A stretch of DNA of 64,000 nt from Progne subis subis (Eukaryota > Chordata > Aves > Passeriformes > Hirundinidae): assembly GCA_022316685.1 (NCBI GenBank), contig JAKJHU010000046.1, forward strand, positions 4,253,001 to 4,317,000. Reading direction: 5' to 3'. Every line of letters starts with the position of its first letter. The stretch's first letter is position 1. The notes under the pieces are model-generated. The model saw only the letters and a list, made by a program, of their open reading frames with translations, was not told the DNA's origin and ran no database searches. Below are positions 1 to 12,218 of the stretch, one piece after another. The position numbers and the translations under genes are program-made.

Positions 1-45
1 TGTCTGTTGATTTACTGACTATTATTTTCTGGTTTGTACATGCAG

Positions 46-148
46 GGTGCCTTTCAGACAGAAACCTCTATGTTTTTGGTGCGGTGTGGAAGAATGAAGA
101 TTGTTTCCAGTGCCGGTGTAAGATGGGTGCAATGACTTGCTGCAGCTT
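46..148 (+). CDS. MSMB: Beta-microseminoprotein (MSMB), penultimate coding exon
   Basis: The exon lies between an acceptor (tgcag ending at 45) and a GTAAGT donor at 149. It is read from the third base of a split codon and codes about 34 residues with six cysteines, including the motifs EDCFQCRC and TCCSL. The cysteine spacing follows the human MSMB exon that ends in SCCTL. MSMB proteins are small secreted proteins of about 90 residues with five disulphides, known from seminal and mucosal secretions. The signal peptide and first mature segment must lie left of the window, so the gene is partial here. It joins in frame to the exon at 1251. Birds often carry several tandem MSMB-like paralogues, so which copy this is cannot be settled here. 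Confidence 0.85.
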
Positions 149-1250
149 GTAAGTTTGCCCAAATTATTGCTTATTTATTCAGAAACTGATTGAAATATTC
201 AGACTTAAAAGACCTCATGGAAAATATGTACTGAAATGCCATACTCATGAGAGCAAAACTCTTTCCTGTTTCCCAGTTAACTCTAATCACGACCAACAGA
301 ATTATTGGTCAATCACAGACTTTCTGGGGAAGGAACATAATAAAACACAGGGTGCTCCCATCACACAGCTCTTCCTCATCACCTAGTCCTTCTTTTGATT
401 GAGACACTAACTGGGTGTGTGATTCCCTTTCACGTCTGTTTTCTTGCTCCTTTTATTCACCAGCTTATCTCCAGATACCTAAACACCCCACAACACATGA
501 ACCTGTGGGTTTCTGTAGCTCTGCACCAAACCACTGGCCTGCCTGCAAGCATCTATTCAGATATTCTAATGTCCTTGCCATGCTGCCAAGAGTCCACATT
601 TCCTCCTTATCAAAATAGGACATACATGTTGATAATTTGCTTTCTTGTGTGTTTCTGCCCCATGGATGGCAGTGGCTCATCAAGGAGAGCTGTGTCTTCC
701 TGAATAGTGATGCAAACTGATTATCTCCCCAGAAGACTAGAAAAATCCTTCTTTTAAGGGGAGGGAGAGAGAGTCCCATAAATGATCTGTGAGGTAGACT
801 ACAATCCAAGGAACTTCTGGAGGGAAATATCCCCAGCTTTTCTCAGCCATAAGAGGGAAGGAGTTGGCCTGTGCTGAGAAGAGGCTCAGATGGGAGTCAT
901 TCATGCTGAGATGATTCAGCACTCTTTAATTTGTTTATTACCAAGTTTTAGTTTTAATGGGGAAGATAGAATTAATCTGTATTTTGCCTTTGTGTGGGAA
1001 CTTATACTAATCCCTAACAGAACGCAGCGAGAGCTGCATTTAAACAAGAGCAAAAGTTGGGAAATGACTTCGTCTGTTAACAGCCACAATCAGGGCTCTG
1101 TATTCCTCCTGTGATAACCAATAGTACTTGTTATGTATATCCACAGACCAAGTCAATTCATGGCTGCTCCAGGATGGCTGTAGCTCAGTAAGTATCCTTC
1201 TCAGATCAAGCCTCAGCTGCTGATTTTCTCTTTGCCTTTCTCAATGACAG
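149..1250 (+). other. MSMB last intron
   Basis: GT-AG intron of 1102 bp between the two MSMB exons. Open frames on both strands are short and match nothing I recognise. I see no repeat element in it. Confidence 0.8.
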
Positions 1251-1383
1251 AGTTTTAATGCCCAAGAAATATGATAGAGTGAACTGTGTTGGCCTGTTCC
1301 ACAAGAAAAGCTGTTCCATCCGAGTGGTGAAGAGGACCAATCCTGAGATAAGTTGCAAAGTCGTCTACAATGGAGTTGGATAA
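1251..1383 (+). CDS. MSMB: Beta-microseminoprotein (MSMB), last coding exon
   Basis: The acceptor gacag ends at 1250. The exon completes the serine-leucine codons begun at 148 and runs to TAA at 1381-1383. It codes about 44 residues containing KKYDRVNCVGLF, KKSC and EISC. The human equivalent has the same three-cysteine layout (YDKDNC, KEDC, KKTC). With the previous exon this gives nine of the ten family cysteines; the tenth is expected in the missing upstream exon. The C-terminal tail after the last cysteine (KVVYNGVG) is unlike the human tail. No frameshift or premature stop is seen, so the gene looks functional. Confidence 0.87.
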
Positions 1384-1617
1384 GACCACATGATGCATTT
1401 CTCCTCTTTCACACCTACCCCCGAAGCTGAATACACTCTGGATCTCTCCTTTAGAGGAAAGCAGCAAGCAGCATGGCTTCAAGAGAAATGAGCTTGCCTT
1501 GTGCCTTTCACAGCTCTAGTTGTGCCATATCTATCTCGTTTCTGACACTAGGTGGTTTGTCTTACACACATTTGTCACTAAACTTTACCACAGGGTCTTT
1601 TCCTGTTGGGATCCAGA

Positions 1618-1623
1618 ATTAAA
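1618..1623 (+). promoter_or_regulatory. Candidate MSMB poly(A) signal (ATTAAA)
   Basis: ATTAAA lies 235 bp after the MSMB stop. It is the first good poly(A) hexamer variant downstream and gives a plausible short 3' UTR. No transcript evidence is available. Confidence 0.4.
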
Positions 1624-2162
1624 TATATTTTCACATACATCAAATCACTGTAGTGACTGATTGGTCTCCTTGAAAACAGAAGAATTCATGCTGTTTGTAA
1701 ATGTTTGTAAATCTAATTATTGATTTGGAAATCATCTAGCTTTTAAACAGGCATTATAGAAATTGTTGCTAGTCACAGGGATTCATTATGCTATTACATT
1801 TATTGACATTCCCCCAATGACACGTGTACTAGAAGAATGGGATTAAACAAACCAGAAAAACAGCCCTTTGAAAGCCTCCCCTCACCTTGGTGCCTTGTGT
1901 AGGTCAGTCCATTAGTGCAGGTGCACAAGGAAACATACTCCCCACGAGATGACTGGTACATTACAAAAATGGCAATCCCATGCCTGAGAGTCCAGCCTAC
2001 TGCAAAGAAATGCCATAAAAATAGTTCTGTAGCCTTCCACACTGGGATAGAATTTCCTGCAATAATGTTGTTTGGATCAAAGTCTACCTACAAACAGCCC
2101 CATGAAAGCTGTTTTTATAGGAAACCTAGACTATAAATCATGTTTAGCCGGTAGACTTTAAG

Positions 2163-2209
2163 CATCACACTGTGCCTGGCACAAAGTCCATAAAAGTAGT
2201 TAATATGAG
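2163..2209 (+). repeat. MIR-like SINE remnant (candidate)
   Basis: The segment around TGTGCCTGGCACAAAGT resembles the 3' part of the ancient MIR consensus (GTGCCTGGCACATAGTAG followed by an A/T-rich tail). It is a short fragment, recognised by eye only. Confidence 0.33.
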
Positions 2210-2816
2210 AAATATCCTATAAAATCTATTTATACATTATTAAGAGCAATTATAAAAAGAGAGCTGTACAGCTTAAAAGGCCCAGATAAATAATTTGAGT
2301 ATGTTCAGTTTATTTAACAATGGTGTCAGAGCTCTTTTCTTCATCTGCCTTTCCTCTACCTTCCTGAAGTCTACTACAATTAAACATTTCATCTGATGCA
2401 AACGACAACTTCTTTCAGTACCTGTTGTGGAAAACGACAATCACATGGTCTATTTAAAGTGTGATGCTGAGAACATACAAGCAGAAAACCTGCACATAAT
2501 AAGGAAAACATCTTACCAATTATAGAAAAAAACCCTTATATGGCAGTCAATAAAATGATTCCAGGAAGCAGGTAAAATGAGAAATACAATTAATCTTCTT
2601 AAATATTTGGGCCTCGGGGTCAGTTAGGACAGCTCCCTTTGATGATATCCCCCTGTGCCTTCTTGGGACCAATGCCATGGACGTCTGGTTATGACCTGGC
2701 CAGTCTGGGAGGAAAAGACATCAGAGGGGTCTTCACTTCTCTACTTGAGGAGGATGAATCAGAGGATTAAATCCAGTTATCTAAAAGTTTATACATATAT
2801 ATTTTTGTGTATATTT

Positions 2817-2833
2817 TATATATATATATATAT
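2817..2833. repeat. (TA)n simple repeat
   Basis: Alternating TA of about 17 bp inside a longer A/T-rich tract (about 2790-2840). It lies just upstream of the first copy of the 49-bp repeat. Confidence 0.85.
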
Positions 2834-2853
2834 CTATTATAGAGAGGTATACT

Positions 2854-2902
2854 ATGGTTCAGTAGTCCCCAATGGCAGTGAGCCATGGACAGATACAAAC
2901 CA
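2854..2902. repeat. 49-bp dispersed repeat, copy A
   Basis: This segment matches positions 4071-4119 at 48 of 49 bases. It begins ATGGTTCAGTAGTCCCC and ends in AGATACAAACCA. The flanks diverge sharply on the right (TA-rich here). I do not recognise the family. It does not resemble the CR1 3' end. Confidence 0.8.
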
Positions 2903-4046
2903 TACATATATATATGGAGGTAGATGAGGATACAGATGTATTCACAAGGGATCATGCTATCAGCTTCCTAAATGCTAGATTCGTTTATAAGGGCCTGTCT
3001 GGGGGGCCCTAAGTAACAGGCCTACTTTTCTGAACATCATTTAAGCAGGTCAGAAAACTTCCTGTGAAGATACATCAGTCTCATAGCTCCCCCCATGGAA
3101 GGAAGACTATGAACAAATTGAGGATGGCTGATAATAGTTGAAATAACAATTCTGCTTCAGAAAGAGGTAGAGATTCTGAGAAAATGAAGCTAAACCAAAC
3201 TTCTGTGAAACAAGGATGCCATGTAGCCCTGATAAACTTAGCATACACATGGACTATGTACTGTTCCATGGTACATTTTCTCCACATGCTTTTGTCATCA
3301 AGTGCCTAGTACTATTCTCTGTGGATATTGTTTGCTCACTGTTTAGCAGTGCCAGAGAGAGCAGGACTCCAGATGCTGGAACACAATTAGATTTGCTAAA
3401 TGTACTGTAGCAGAATTGGCCTCTGAAAATTCATGCTCAGAGGAGAGGAGGAGACAGAGGATCAGGGCTCCATCAAGGGCTGAAGATCTGACACAAGAAT
3501 GCTGGAGGAGACCCTCACAGCATCCAGAACACAGCTGTAATCCCACTGCTGTGACATTCCTGGCGCTGCAGGGAAATACTTAACTGCAACACAGCGAAAG
3601 CTGGTTGGTAGAGGCCTCCTGTCACCATAACCACTTGCAGGAAGGAGTTTTCTGGCCAGAGCAGAGGATTATTTCTGTGTGCACCTGTACCCCCTGAAAA
3701 TGTGTTGTCTCCATGGAGTCTAGGTGTTCTTGTAACCAGCTGCAGAGGAAGCAGGACAGTTCTCCAGTACCTCTTCATAACAGGAGCATGTGCTTTGGGT
3801 GGAGAATGGGAACAAGGCTTCTTATTGCTCTCTGGGAACTAGGACAGCCCCATGCCATGCCAGCTGTAGTTTCTTTGCCCCATCCGCTGTCAACAGCAGA
3901 TGGGAATGCTCCACTGCCAGCACTTGACAGTTGGGACTACAGTACTTCCACACTGCTTCCCAATGTGGGATTTTCATTATTATGCACCCTCATACAAATA
4001 TTCTTGTTCATTTTGCAAGCCTTAATGGGCTGGGATCCTCTACCTC

Positions 4047-4069
4047 GTCTGTAGAGACTCTCTACAGAC
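4047..4069. other. Perfect 10-bp hairpin flanking the 49-bp repeat
   Basis: GTCTGTAGAG and CTCTACAGAC are exact reverse complements separated by a 3-base loop (ACT). The hairpin ends one base before copy B of the 49-bp repeat. At copy A the same position holds only an imperfect version (TAGAGAGGTATA). Confidence 0.75.
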
Positions 4070-4070
4070 C

Positions 4071-4119
4071 ATGGTTCAGTAGTCCCCACTGGCAGTGAGC
4101 CATGGACAGATACAAACCA
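4071..4119. repeat. 49-bp dispersed repeat, copy B
   Basis: Same orientation as copy A, 1217 bp away, with a single mismatch (CCCCACTGG here, CCCCAATGG there). It carries CCATGG just at its left edge and again internally, which are self-complementary six-mers about 30 bp apart. Confidence 0.8.
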
Positions 4120-6292
4120 GCCAGCCCAAGTACCAGAACCTCTTTCAGCAAGGTGCTGAACCCAGACCCACCTGAGGAAATTTGCATCAGCATCTTTGTC
4201 GTGCTGCTGTTCTTACTCCAGGGTAACTGCAGTGTTATTCCTTCTGTGCTACAGTCTGGACAGATGCTGCTGGGCAGCTCCAGCCCCATCACACCTCTTG
4301 GCTTACTCTCAGTGGCTGCTGAACACATGTAAATCCCAGCTTCATAATGTCTGCAGGCTTGGAACGACCCAAGTGCTGCTCCCCACATCAGCTTGTTGAT
4401 AGTGAGCATTTTCACCATGCAGTTTGGGCATGAGGTGGAAAGAACACGTGTAACAGGACTCTAATGCAGGCCCATTCACCACACCAAAATGTCAGAACCT
4501 TGCTGGAGAAGTTCATCCTAAAAATCTGTCAAGTCCCAGATGACATAGCAAGATACTGGTGGCTAAGCCATTTCCTGATCCCTGGGCAGCAGAGCCCTGA
4601 GCAGTGTTTCAGGAACAGTGATAACAGCTGACTTTAGGAAGAGACCAGATGTTTATTTGCTACTTTGCAAGCTCTGCCCAAATGTCTGAATTGAGAGCGT
4701 AAAAGTGGCGCAATATATCTTTAAATGTTTGGAAGGTGTGGAGGCAAGGCTGGCTAAGGAATGCTGCAGCTGAGGGGAGCAGAAGAACAGCTTCACCAAT
4801 CCAGATATCCCTCAGGAAAAGGCCTGTCTTTTTCCTAATGGTTTTCCTCCCCTTTCTTTAATGCTTTGAACAGCAGTACAAATAAACATACGATAAATAA
4901 ATTAAGGAAGAAACAGAAGTGTACAAGCCAGCCAGATAAAAAATTTCAGCTTCTCTGTCTCCAGTAAGATCGGAAGAATCTTCTACTTCCTGCAAAGCTG
5001 GCCAGAAGCTCAAGAACTGTGTGGGCTGATGCTTTCTTATCCTGAGCACAGCCTGCATGTCCTTTTCTATCACCAGATCAGAAAGCTCATCTCCTTCAGA
5101 GATGCCTGGGTAAAGGGGAAATGTTGGGATATGGGGTGCTGGTTCAGACTAGTTGGTAAAAAAAAGCCTCTGGAAAGGAGGCTGGAAAAAATAAGTAACA
5201 CAAAATAAGAAGCAGCTCAAGTAACTCCTGATTTAAAAATCATTAACTGTGTACAGCTGTCTAGCTTACACCGTTCACTATATATTTTCCAGTTTTATAG
5301 CTCTCTGCACCATAGGACATGAGAAATGCCCAAATACCCTACATCCCTACTTCTGCTTTCATCATTTCTCTAATGATGAAAGCTGTCCACTAAGCTCCTG
5401 AAGCAGATGATCACATCTGTAACAGATGTTACCAGAAAAAATGAAAGAAAAGTAGAGTAGAAATGAAAAACTGTTTTCACTGTTAGTTTAGTTCATATGA
5501 GCTTGCACTTATCTTGATATTGAAACATTTGATTTCTGTTAACATACTACATGCCTACAAATAAAAATACCTATTTGCTACAGCTGCTTAGCACAACTTT
5601 AGAAAGGCTCCAGAACAGCATTAGCCACTGGATTAATTACATAGCTGACCATAGCTTAAAATCATTTTATATAAAAAGACCAAAATTAGGTTATTCTGGT
5701 ATAGCGGTTGGAAATATTCTGTTTGTGTATTTTCCCAATGCAAGAGAAAAGTTTGCAACTCTGATTTCTACCTTGGTTTTTGATGAGAAAGACCAGGGGA
5801 AAAAAATCACAGAAATCTGTGATCCCTCTCCCTCCTTTATTTCCAACTTTCTCAGTGCTCTTTAATTTCTCAGTTCTTTTCCTGAGTAACAGGGTCCCTC
5901 TGCCCCTTTCCCAATCTAAGGACTTGTAGTGTGCACCCTTCTAAAAGGAAATTTCAACATCTGTCTGTGATGGAATGGAAAATCTGAGAAAACTGGTACT
6001 GACCTCTTAAGTCAGTAAGAGAGGCAAAAATCTCTTTGGAGCCCTACAGAAATCTTGCCTCAGCAGGGAGAACAGGATTAGGCTGGGTCTGTATTTTGTC
6101 TCCTTGTTTTCACTTGAGATCACACTCATGTGCAGCATGGGGGCATGTTGTGTTTCAGATACTTCACAGCTCTTTTCTGAAGTTGTTATTCCTCCCAAGT
6201 ATCCCTAGAATTTGTATATTTATACAACAGCAGAGGGAGCCAGAACTTCAAAGTCAGACCAAAATCATAAAGTAGAATTCATTGGCTAAGTC

Positions 6293-6343
6293 GAAGGGAG
6301 GGAAGGACAGAGGGTGGGAGAGAGACGGGGAGAGGGAGAGAGA
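6293..6343 (+). repeat. Purine-rich (GGGA/GAGA) tract
   Basis: About 50 bp of nearly uninterrupted G and A on the + strand, made of degenerate GGGAG and GAGA units. This is low-complexity sequence. Confidence 0.7.
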
Positions 6344-8291
6344 TGCCACCCAAATTACCTGCAGAAACAGCCAGCAGAGCTTCTCTCCTGGATTGCTAAG
6401 ACACAGAAGATCTTACTTCACTCCTACAACATTTCTGCCTTCTTCCAGAACAGAAATGTGCACCAACAGCAGTGATTCTCTCCATCAGTAACTGGTAAGA
6501 ATTTTCTAAATTATCTATTTCAGATTGTCAAGAGCTCACATCTCTTTATTAAAGTTACCACCTGTTTTTGTTAAAATAGCAGATGACTATGTTTGATAGA
6601 TGAAGACTGTTTGACTTGTCATGAAAGGCCCAACCCTTGTCTCTACTGAGCAAAGCTTTGCAACGTTTTGGGGTCCAAGAGGGAGATGGCAGCTTCCTAG
6701 GGGCAGTTCAGTGTGCTCTCTGCCACCCTGTACTGTGACAGAAAGAACCTTCCTGTGTGCCTCTGGTTGCTGGAAAACCCTTCTTATCTCCTAGTCCGTG
6801 CGATTTCTTGGTCCTCACACAACCACTGCAGCTTCAGACAGGACACAACACATCACTCACTCTCCAGATATCCTGACTGACTGTCTGCTAAGGTGTCCCT
6901 TGCAATGTTTTGTAGATTCACCACTTCCTTTGATATAGATCGCTTTTGTAAAAATGTATTTTTTTTCCTCTTGGGTAGCAAACATGTCACAAAGGCCATT
7001 TCTCTTAAGAAATCAGGGACTAGCTACCATTCTCCAGTCTGCTGATTTGCTATTCACATTTTATTTTTGTGAGCTGGCTCCATGGCTTTGGTAAGGTTAT
7101 TATGAATTTAACCAGAAAATAAAAATATGGAGTAAATGCTGTTGTAAAACTTCCCTGCTTTCCACACGATCAGAGAAGATTAATACCTTACAGAATTTCA
7201 TAAGCTCCAAAAGGTTTCCCTCTGCAAACATACAGATGTGAGAGGAAGAAAAAGAATTCTTTCCTGGATATTTACGCCACCCTTTTGTAACACGTTAATA
7301 TGCACAAGTTTTTCTATACCCTAATTATGCAGGTTCTAGAAATTCTTATCCTATATAACTTTTCCAATGACCTAAGATAGTTTCTCCCAATATTTTTGCA
7401 ATAGAGGTGAAGAGTCCATCATTAACTTTCACTGTACCGAATCCCTTACGGATTTAACACTGTTGGGTGATGTCTGTGCAAACTCAGTGATGTGTTTCCT
7501 CTTCTAGTTAAGTGTTGCTTTCCTGGGAAGCTGTAATAATAGCCAAGGGATTTTAAACTTTTATTTAGTTTGTTAGGCTAAACAGGGCAAATCTGCTTTG
7601 CTGAGATAATGTCATTGGCAGCCAAAAGGGGACACTACTGTCAGTCAGTCTCCACTACCTCAATTAATATCTGTAATATGAATTCTGCCATTCTGTTGAA
7701 CCTCTCCATTGCACCTTTTTTTTTTCCCCTAGCAGACAGCAGGAAGCTTTATTCCCAGTAATTGCTGTAACTCTTTAAATAAGTGATACAATCACCACAT
7801 CTTTAGGAATTGCTTCTCTCAGAATGTCTTATGGACTGAAAACAGCAGTTGTTTGAGCAACTGGTTGGGCTCAAGGTAGATAAGAAAGTGCTTCTAAGTA
7901 CCAGATGATGAAGCCAGACACTGCAAACACGTTTTTTCCTTTGACTACTGTCTGATGTGGAAATTGGCTTCCACTGTCCATCACAGCTCTGGAGACTGTT
8001 ATATGATTACAGGCAGTGGATGACCATCATCAGCTTTGAAAAAATGACCCACCCTTTTCCAGTGGGCACATAGAGCCCAGCATCTGTAGCAGTCCCTTGC
8101 TTTATCCTGCCTCCAGGAAAAAAGTTTTTATAGGGGTTTTCATAGGATGTCTTTGAGTCCAGAGATCTCTCAAAAGAGCAGTCATGCATTAACTGCTTGA
8201 AGCTACCTATGGTCTAGCAGTCTCCTTGAAACCCACTGAGGGCTTTATTTTCTTCTCTGACTCATTTCTGCAGAATTTCCTTTCCTTTGAG

Positions 8292-8351
8292 GAATTTTTC
8301 TGAGAAATACAGGATAATACCTGAATTTTTCTGAGAAATACAGGATAATAC
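8292..8351 (+). repeat. Tandem duplication, 31-bp period, two copies
   Basis: The unit starting GAATTTTTCTGAGAAATAC is present twice in direct succession, identical over 29 bases. This is a recent local duplication with no coding context. Confidence 0.85.
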
Positions 8352-11300
8352 AGGCAAGACTTTTGAGCTGACAAGTGATAATCAAGTGATAATTTGTTTT
8401 TTTGGTTTTTTTTTTTGAGACAAGCTGAGTGATATTTGTAAGTTTAGGAGGCTGTGCTGTTCACCAAGACAAACCCTGCAAACTTTGCCTGATCTTCTTC
8501 CTTGCTTCCAACACAAACAGAAGAGTGATAAATATCTGCAAAAGATGTATGTGGGGAATCTAATTTACACTAAGATTAAATCTGAAAGCTCATTCTCTTC
8601 TGCCTTCTGTATTCTGTTAATTTGCTGCAGAGTTTTGTGACACTTACTTTTTAGAGAAGCTGTCTCATGCTGCATTAATTAGAGAAGAAACTCTCCTGAA
8701 CATCTAAGTTTTTGTTACTGAACTCTTTCCCAATATTCATTAAGAGTTCTGAACAGTATTCCTCTTTCTTCTTTAAAAACAAATGAGCAAAAAACAAGCA
8801 AAAAGCTTTCCCCCTCAACAAACTGATTTAGGAGATATATTTTTTAGTCCTACAAGCCAAGTAAATATTGCTCCACTTTCTGGAGAAGAAAGCTGTTTTT
8901 TCTTAGACCGTAATCTTATTGCTATGTTTTCCAGGGTAATCAACAAACCTTCAATGCAATGAGGGGACTAACACCCTTGTTCCCACTGCACTGGTGATTT
9001 GCTGTATTAGCTCACCTTTGATTCAAATATCTGAACAGAATATGCACACATGGCTTTTTACTGGCTCTTTGTTTACAATAAACTGACTGGCAACCAAACA
9101 CCTTGAAAGTCAAATGCATCATTTGGGAGTGACTGTCCTTGAGGATCCACCACCCAAGGACACCATAATAGGATGTGTAAGTGTTAGGTCACTGCAATAT
9201 TTATTTTTTCAGTTTTTCTGGGACTGCTTTTTACATTATGGTTGCTGGAACAAGAGTTAAAGAGCACTACAGACATAAGTGACCTATGCATTGACTTTTC
9301 CCAAGACATCAGGTTGGCAGGTGGAATAAATCACCTCACAGTGCATCACAGGTTTCCTTGAGACACTGGACAACTCATGTTCCATCTCCCTCTCACAGTG
9401 CCCTTATCTGTGATAAGAGGGCGATAATTCCTTATTTACCTCTGGGCAGTACCACGACTGAATGTCCAGGAAGTGCCTGCCAGTCACCTGCTGGGGGACA
9501 CTACACAATGCAAGGTGTTAAACGAGAGGAGCTCCTAACCCAACAGCACACACTGCAGACCCTTCAGAGATGTTCTTCATCCCCACCACACTTACCATCA
9601 GTGACAAATGCACAGCCACGCTCAGTCTTTGGTATTTCTCTTGGAAGTGTGCTCCATAAACCTGTGGGATCTGGCTTCTGCTTTTCAGGTGGCTCCACTT
9701 TTTTTTTTTTTCTCCTTCAGCATTATTAGTTCTCACTGATACTTCAGCATGTCCAAAAGTGTCTGGGACCCCAGAGAGGGCTTACTCTGTGGACACAGAT
9801 GTTTGTAATAACTGCACATATTTTCATATTTTTCAAGCAACAAAAGAGAACCATGTGTTTGTTGTTGAGGATACTGTAGCTAAGGACATGAAGCTGGGAC
9901 CGTAGTAAAAAGCTCATGTGTTTTGTTTACTGCAGAATCTATTTGTCCTGTCCAAATGCCAAGACTTATCTCTTCTGACTGGTACAAAATAATATTGCAG
10001 ACTGCTGATCCCTTTGCTCTGTTTCGCTTGCAGCATCTCCACTGGCCAGCAAACATTAAAAACAATGGGGCTGGCTGAAGGTTTTTCATTCTATATCCAT
10101 TTTCACCCTGAAACAAACCACCATACTCTCCCTGTATGTGAACATGGAATCCATATATCACCATTGCCTCTTCTTCTTCTTCCAGAAAATGTATCAGTCT
10201 GTTCACATAGATTGGGCAGCAACACAAAAATGAATGGACAGGAGTCATGCCTATATACTCAATTTGGAAAATTTTCTTTACCCCTCCTTAGTTAGGATTT
10301 ATACTACTGAGGAAATGAAAGACTATGAGAAAGAACGGTCTACTATATTTTCCTTGTGTGATTGTCTCGACTGCCTCAGATGGATTCAGATAGATGACAG
10401 AAAGATAAAGAGAGATACAGTTAGATAAATCAACAGGTCTAGCAAAGTAACAAAAGAATTTACTGTACTCATTTATTTTTGCTGATCAAGAAAGACAATG
10501 ATCCCAAAGCATCCTTTTATTTACTGCACACTATTGCTTTCTACAGTTCCTAAGGGGCAACATCTCTAGAAACTATAAAATTCATAATGGGAAAGACAAA
10601 GCAAAGAAAAAGATACAGGATATTGGGTGCTTTTTTGTACAGTACTGGTTATCTTTAGGCATGCAGTTGTTCAGCAATAAATGCTACTCAGTTAAAGTGA
10701 TAAGCTCACTATACCATGTTATTTATGTATTCATACCTTGATCAGTTGTTTTTTTTCCTGAATCTGAGACATTTTTCACCCATCTACAAACTTGTTTGAG
10801 TGATATTTAATCATTGAGGAAGGGTCAGGCAGTGGTTAAATAGTGCCATTCTCTAAGTATTTATTTACTTTTCATACTACAAGCCTTTGTACAGCATGGA
10901 ACTGCCTCTGGCATGATGAGAACTCCCACCAGAGTCAGACTGGGTTTTTTTCTTTAATTCCTGGACACAGAGGATTTGGACTTGAGGGTCAGGATTATAG
11001 GACTTTGCTATGGTTCACAGGAATCATCTGGGAGAGTCAAGGCAGTCCCGTGACTGAGATTTCCAAGAGTATGCAGCACCAATTAACTCCATGGGTTTGG
11101 CTCCCTGAATCCCACTGAAAGTCCCAGGTCATGGCTTGAAGCAGTGATTATGAAGCAGACCTATCTATCTTTGCAGGAACATTATCTGGAAGATAGAACG
11201 TGCTTTTACAACAAACTTGTAAAAAAAGCACAAAATTACACTGAGGGAGAATCTATAAGGATCTTTCCAGAAGGAATTAAAAGACACTGTCAAAATCATT

Positions 11301-12102
11301 CTCTCTTAAAGACAAAATCAGGGAACTGGACTGTATTTCTAGTGAACCCTGTCATGGTTACATTAGGGGAAACATCAATGCTTTGTGGGCACTGGAGTTC
11401 ATCCGGAATGAGGAAGCAAGAAATTTGGACTGCAGTTCCCATGACCTATCACAGCTGTGTAAAAGCTGGAAAATGTTGAAATTATTTTGAATTATCTTAG
11501 ACTTTTAAAAAATTTCCCATGATATCCCTCCAGAGAATGAGCCTGAATTTTTGCATGGTGATTGCCTCGCACAAATGTGAGTTCTGGCTGCATTTACAAA
11601 TGCATTTCACTGAAGATATTTTAATGTTGGCTTTGTGTACCTAATATGACCTGCTCTGCACATTGATATTTAGCTCAGCTGAAGGTAAATGCAGCCTCGC
11701 AATGTCCTCCGCCCAGTTTTGGGTCAGAACCTCGCAAAACCAGAATTGTACACAATTTTAACCCCTGGGTGGGTTTTGATCCAATTTTCTTGTATCACCA
11801 CTCTACTGCATTAGTGATGTTCAAGATACTGCACTGAGTGAAATAATGAAGTTAAGATATTCTTAAATCCATGGGACAACCTCACAATGAGTAAACATGG
11901 TCATAACTCAATACTGTTGCACAGACATTCATACCACAGTGTAGCAGAGGGCTCCATTTTATGATCTAATAAACTATGTAAGAGAGAGCTGCAGAATATA
12001 CACAGAATCCCTGGCATTTACTTCCCTGTCTCCCTCCTTACCCTTTTGATTAATTTCTTACAGCTTAACTAAACATATTTTTTCTTTCCCTTTCCTTTGC
12101 AG

Positions 12103-12218
12103 ATGTACCCAGGCCTTCCACAGCCAGACAGAACAGATATAACGCTTTTAGGCTGGCTCCAGAAGACTCAGACTGTGTTTGACTACCACCCTTCTGGATA
12201 AATATTTTGGGATTCAGG
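12103..12218 (+). promoter_or_regulatory. NPY4R 5' leader, part in the coding exon, with an upstream ORF
   Basis: A long pyrimidine tract followed by TTTGCAG (ending at 12102) is a strong splice acceptor. This fits NPY receptor genes, which commonly have an intron in the 5' UTR just before the coding exon. The first three exon bases are ATG, opening a 32-codon upstream ORF (12103-12201, stop TAA) that fills most of this leader and ends 17 bases before the receptor ATG. Its peptide resembles nothing I know. It could restrain receptor translation, but whether its ATG is used depends on the unseen upstream exon. Confidence 0.6.

Larger units (their letters stand above)
1624..12102. other. Intergenic interval MSMB-NPY4R, with the 5' leader intron of NPY4R
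   Basis: About 10.5 kb with no coding exon I can recognise. It is AT-rich with scattered short open frames and no codon pattern or protein match. It contains the 49-bp repeat pair, a TA run, a purine-rich stretch and a small tandem duplication, all listed separately. The acceptor at 12102 means that at least one non-coding NPY4R exon lies upstream, probably in this interval, but I cannot place it. Confidence 0.6.

Noticed and set aside
5551..5865. A 104-codon ATG-started open frame in AT-rich DNA
   Set aside because: The translation has plausible composition but no recognisable family, promoter or splice context. Kept out because one isolated frame of this length is not evidence.
12207..12218. 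An N-terminally extended NPY4R start at TTG
   Set aside because: TTG is not a credible start for this gene, and the ATG at 12219 aligns with the mammalian start.
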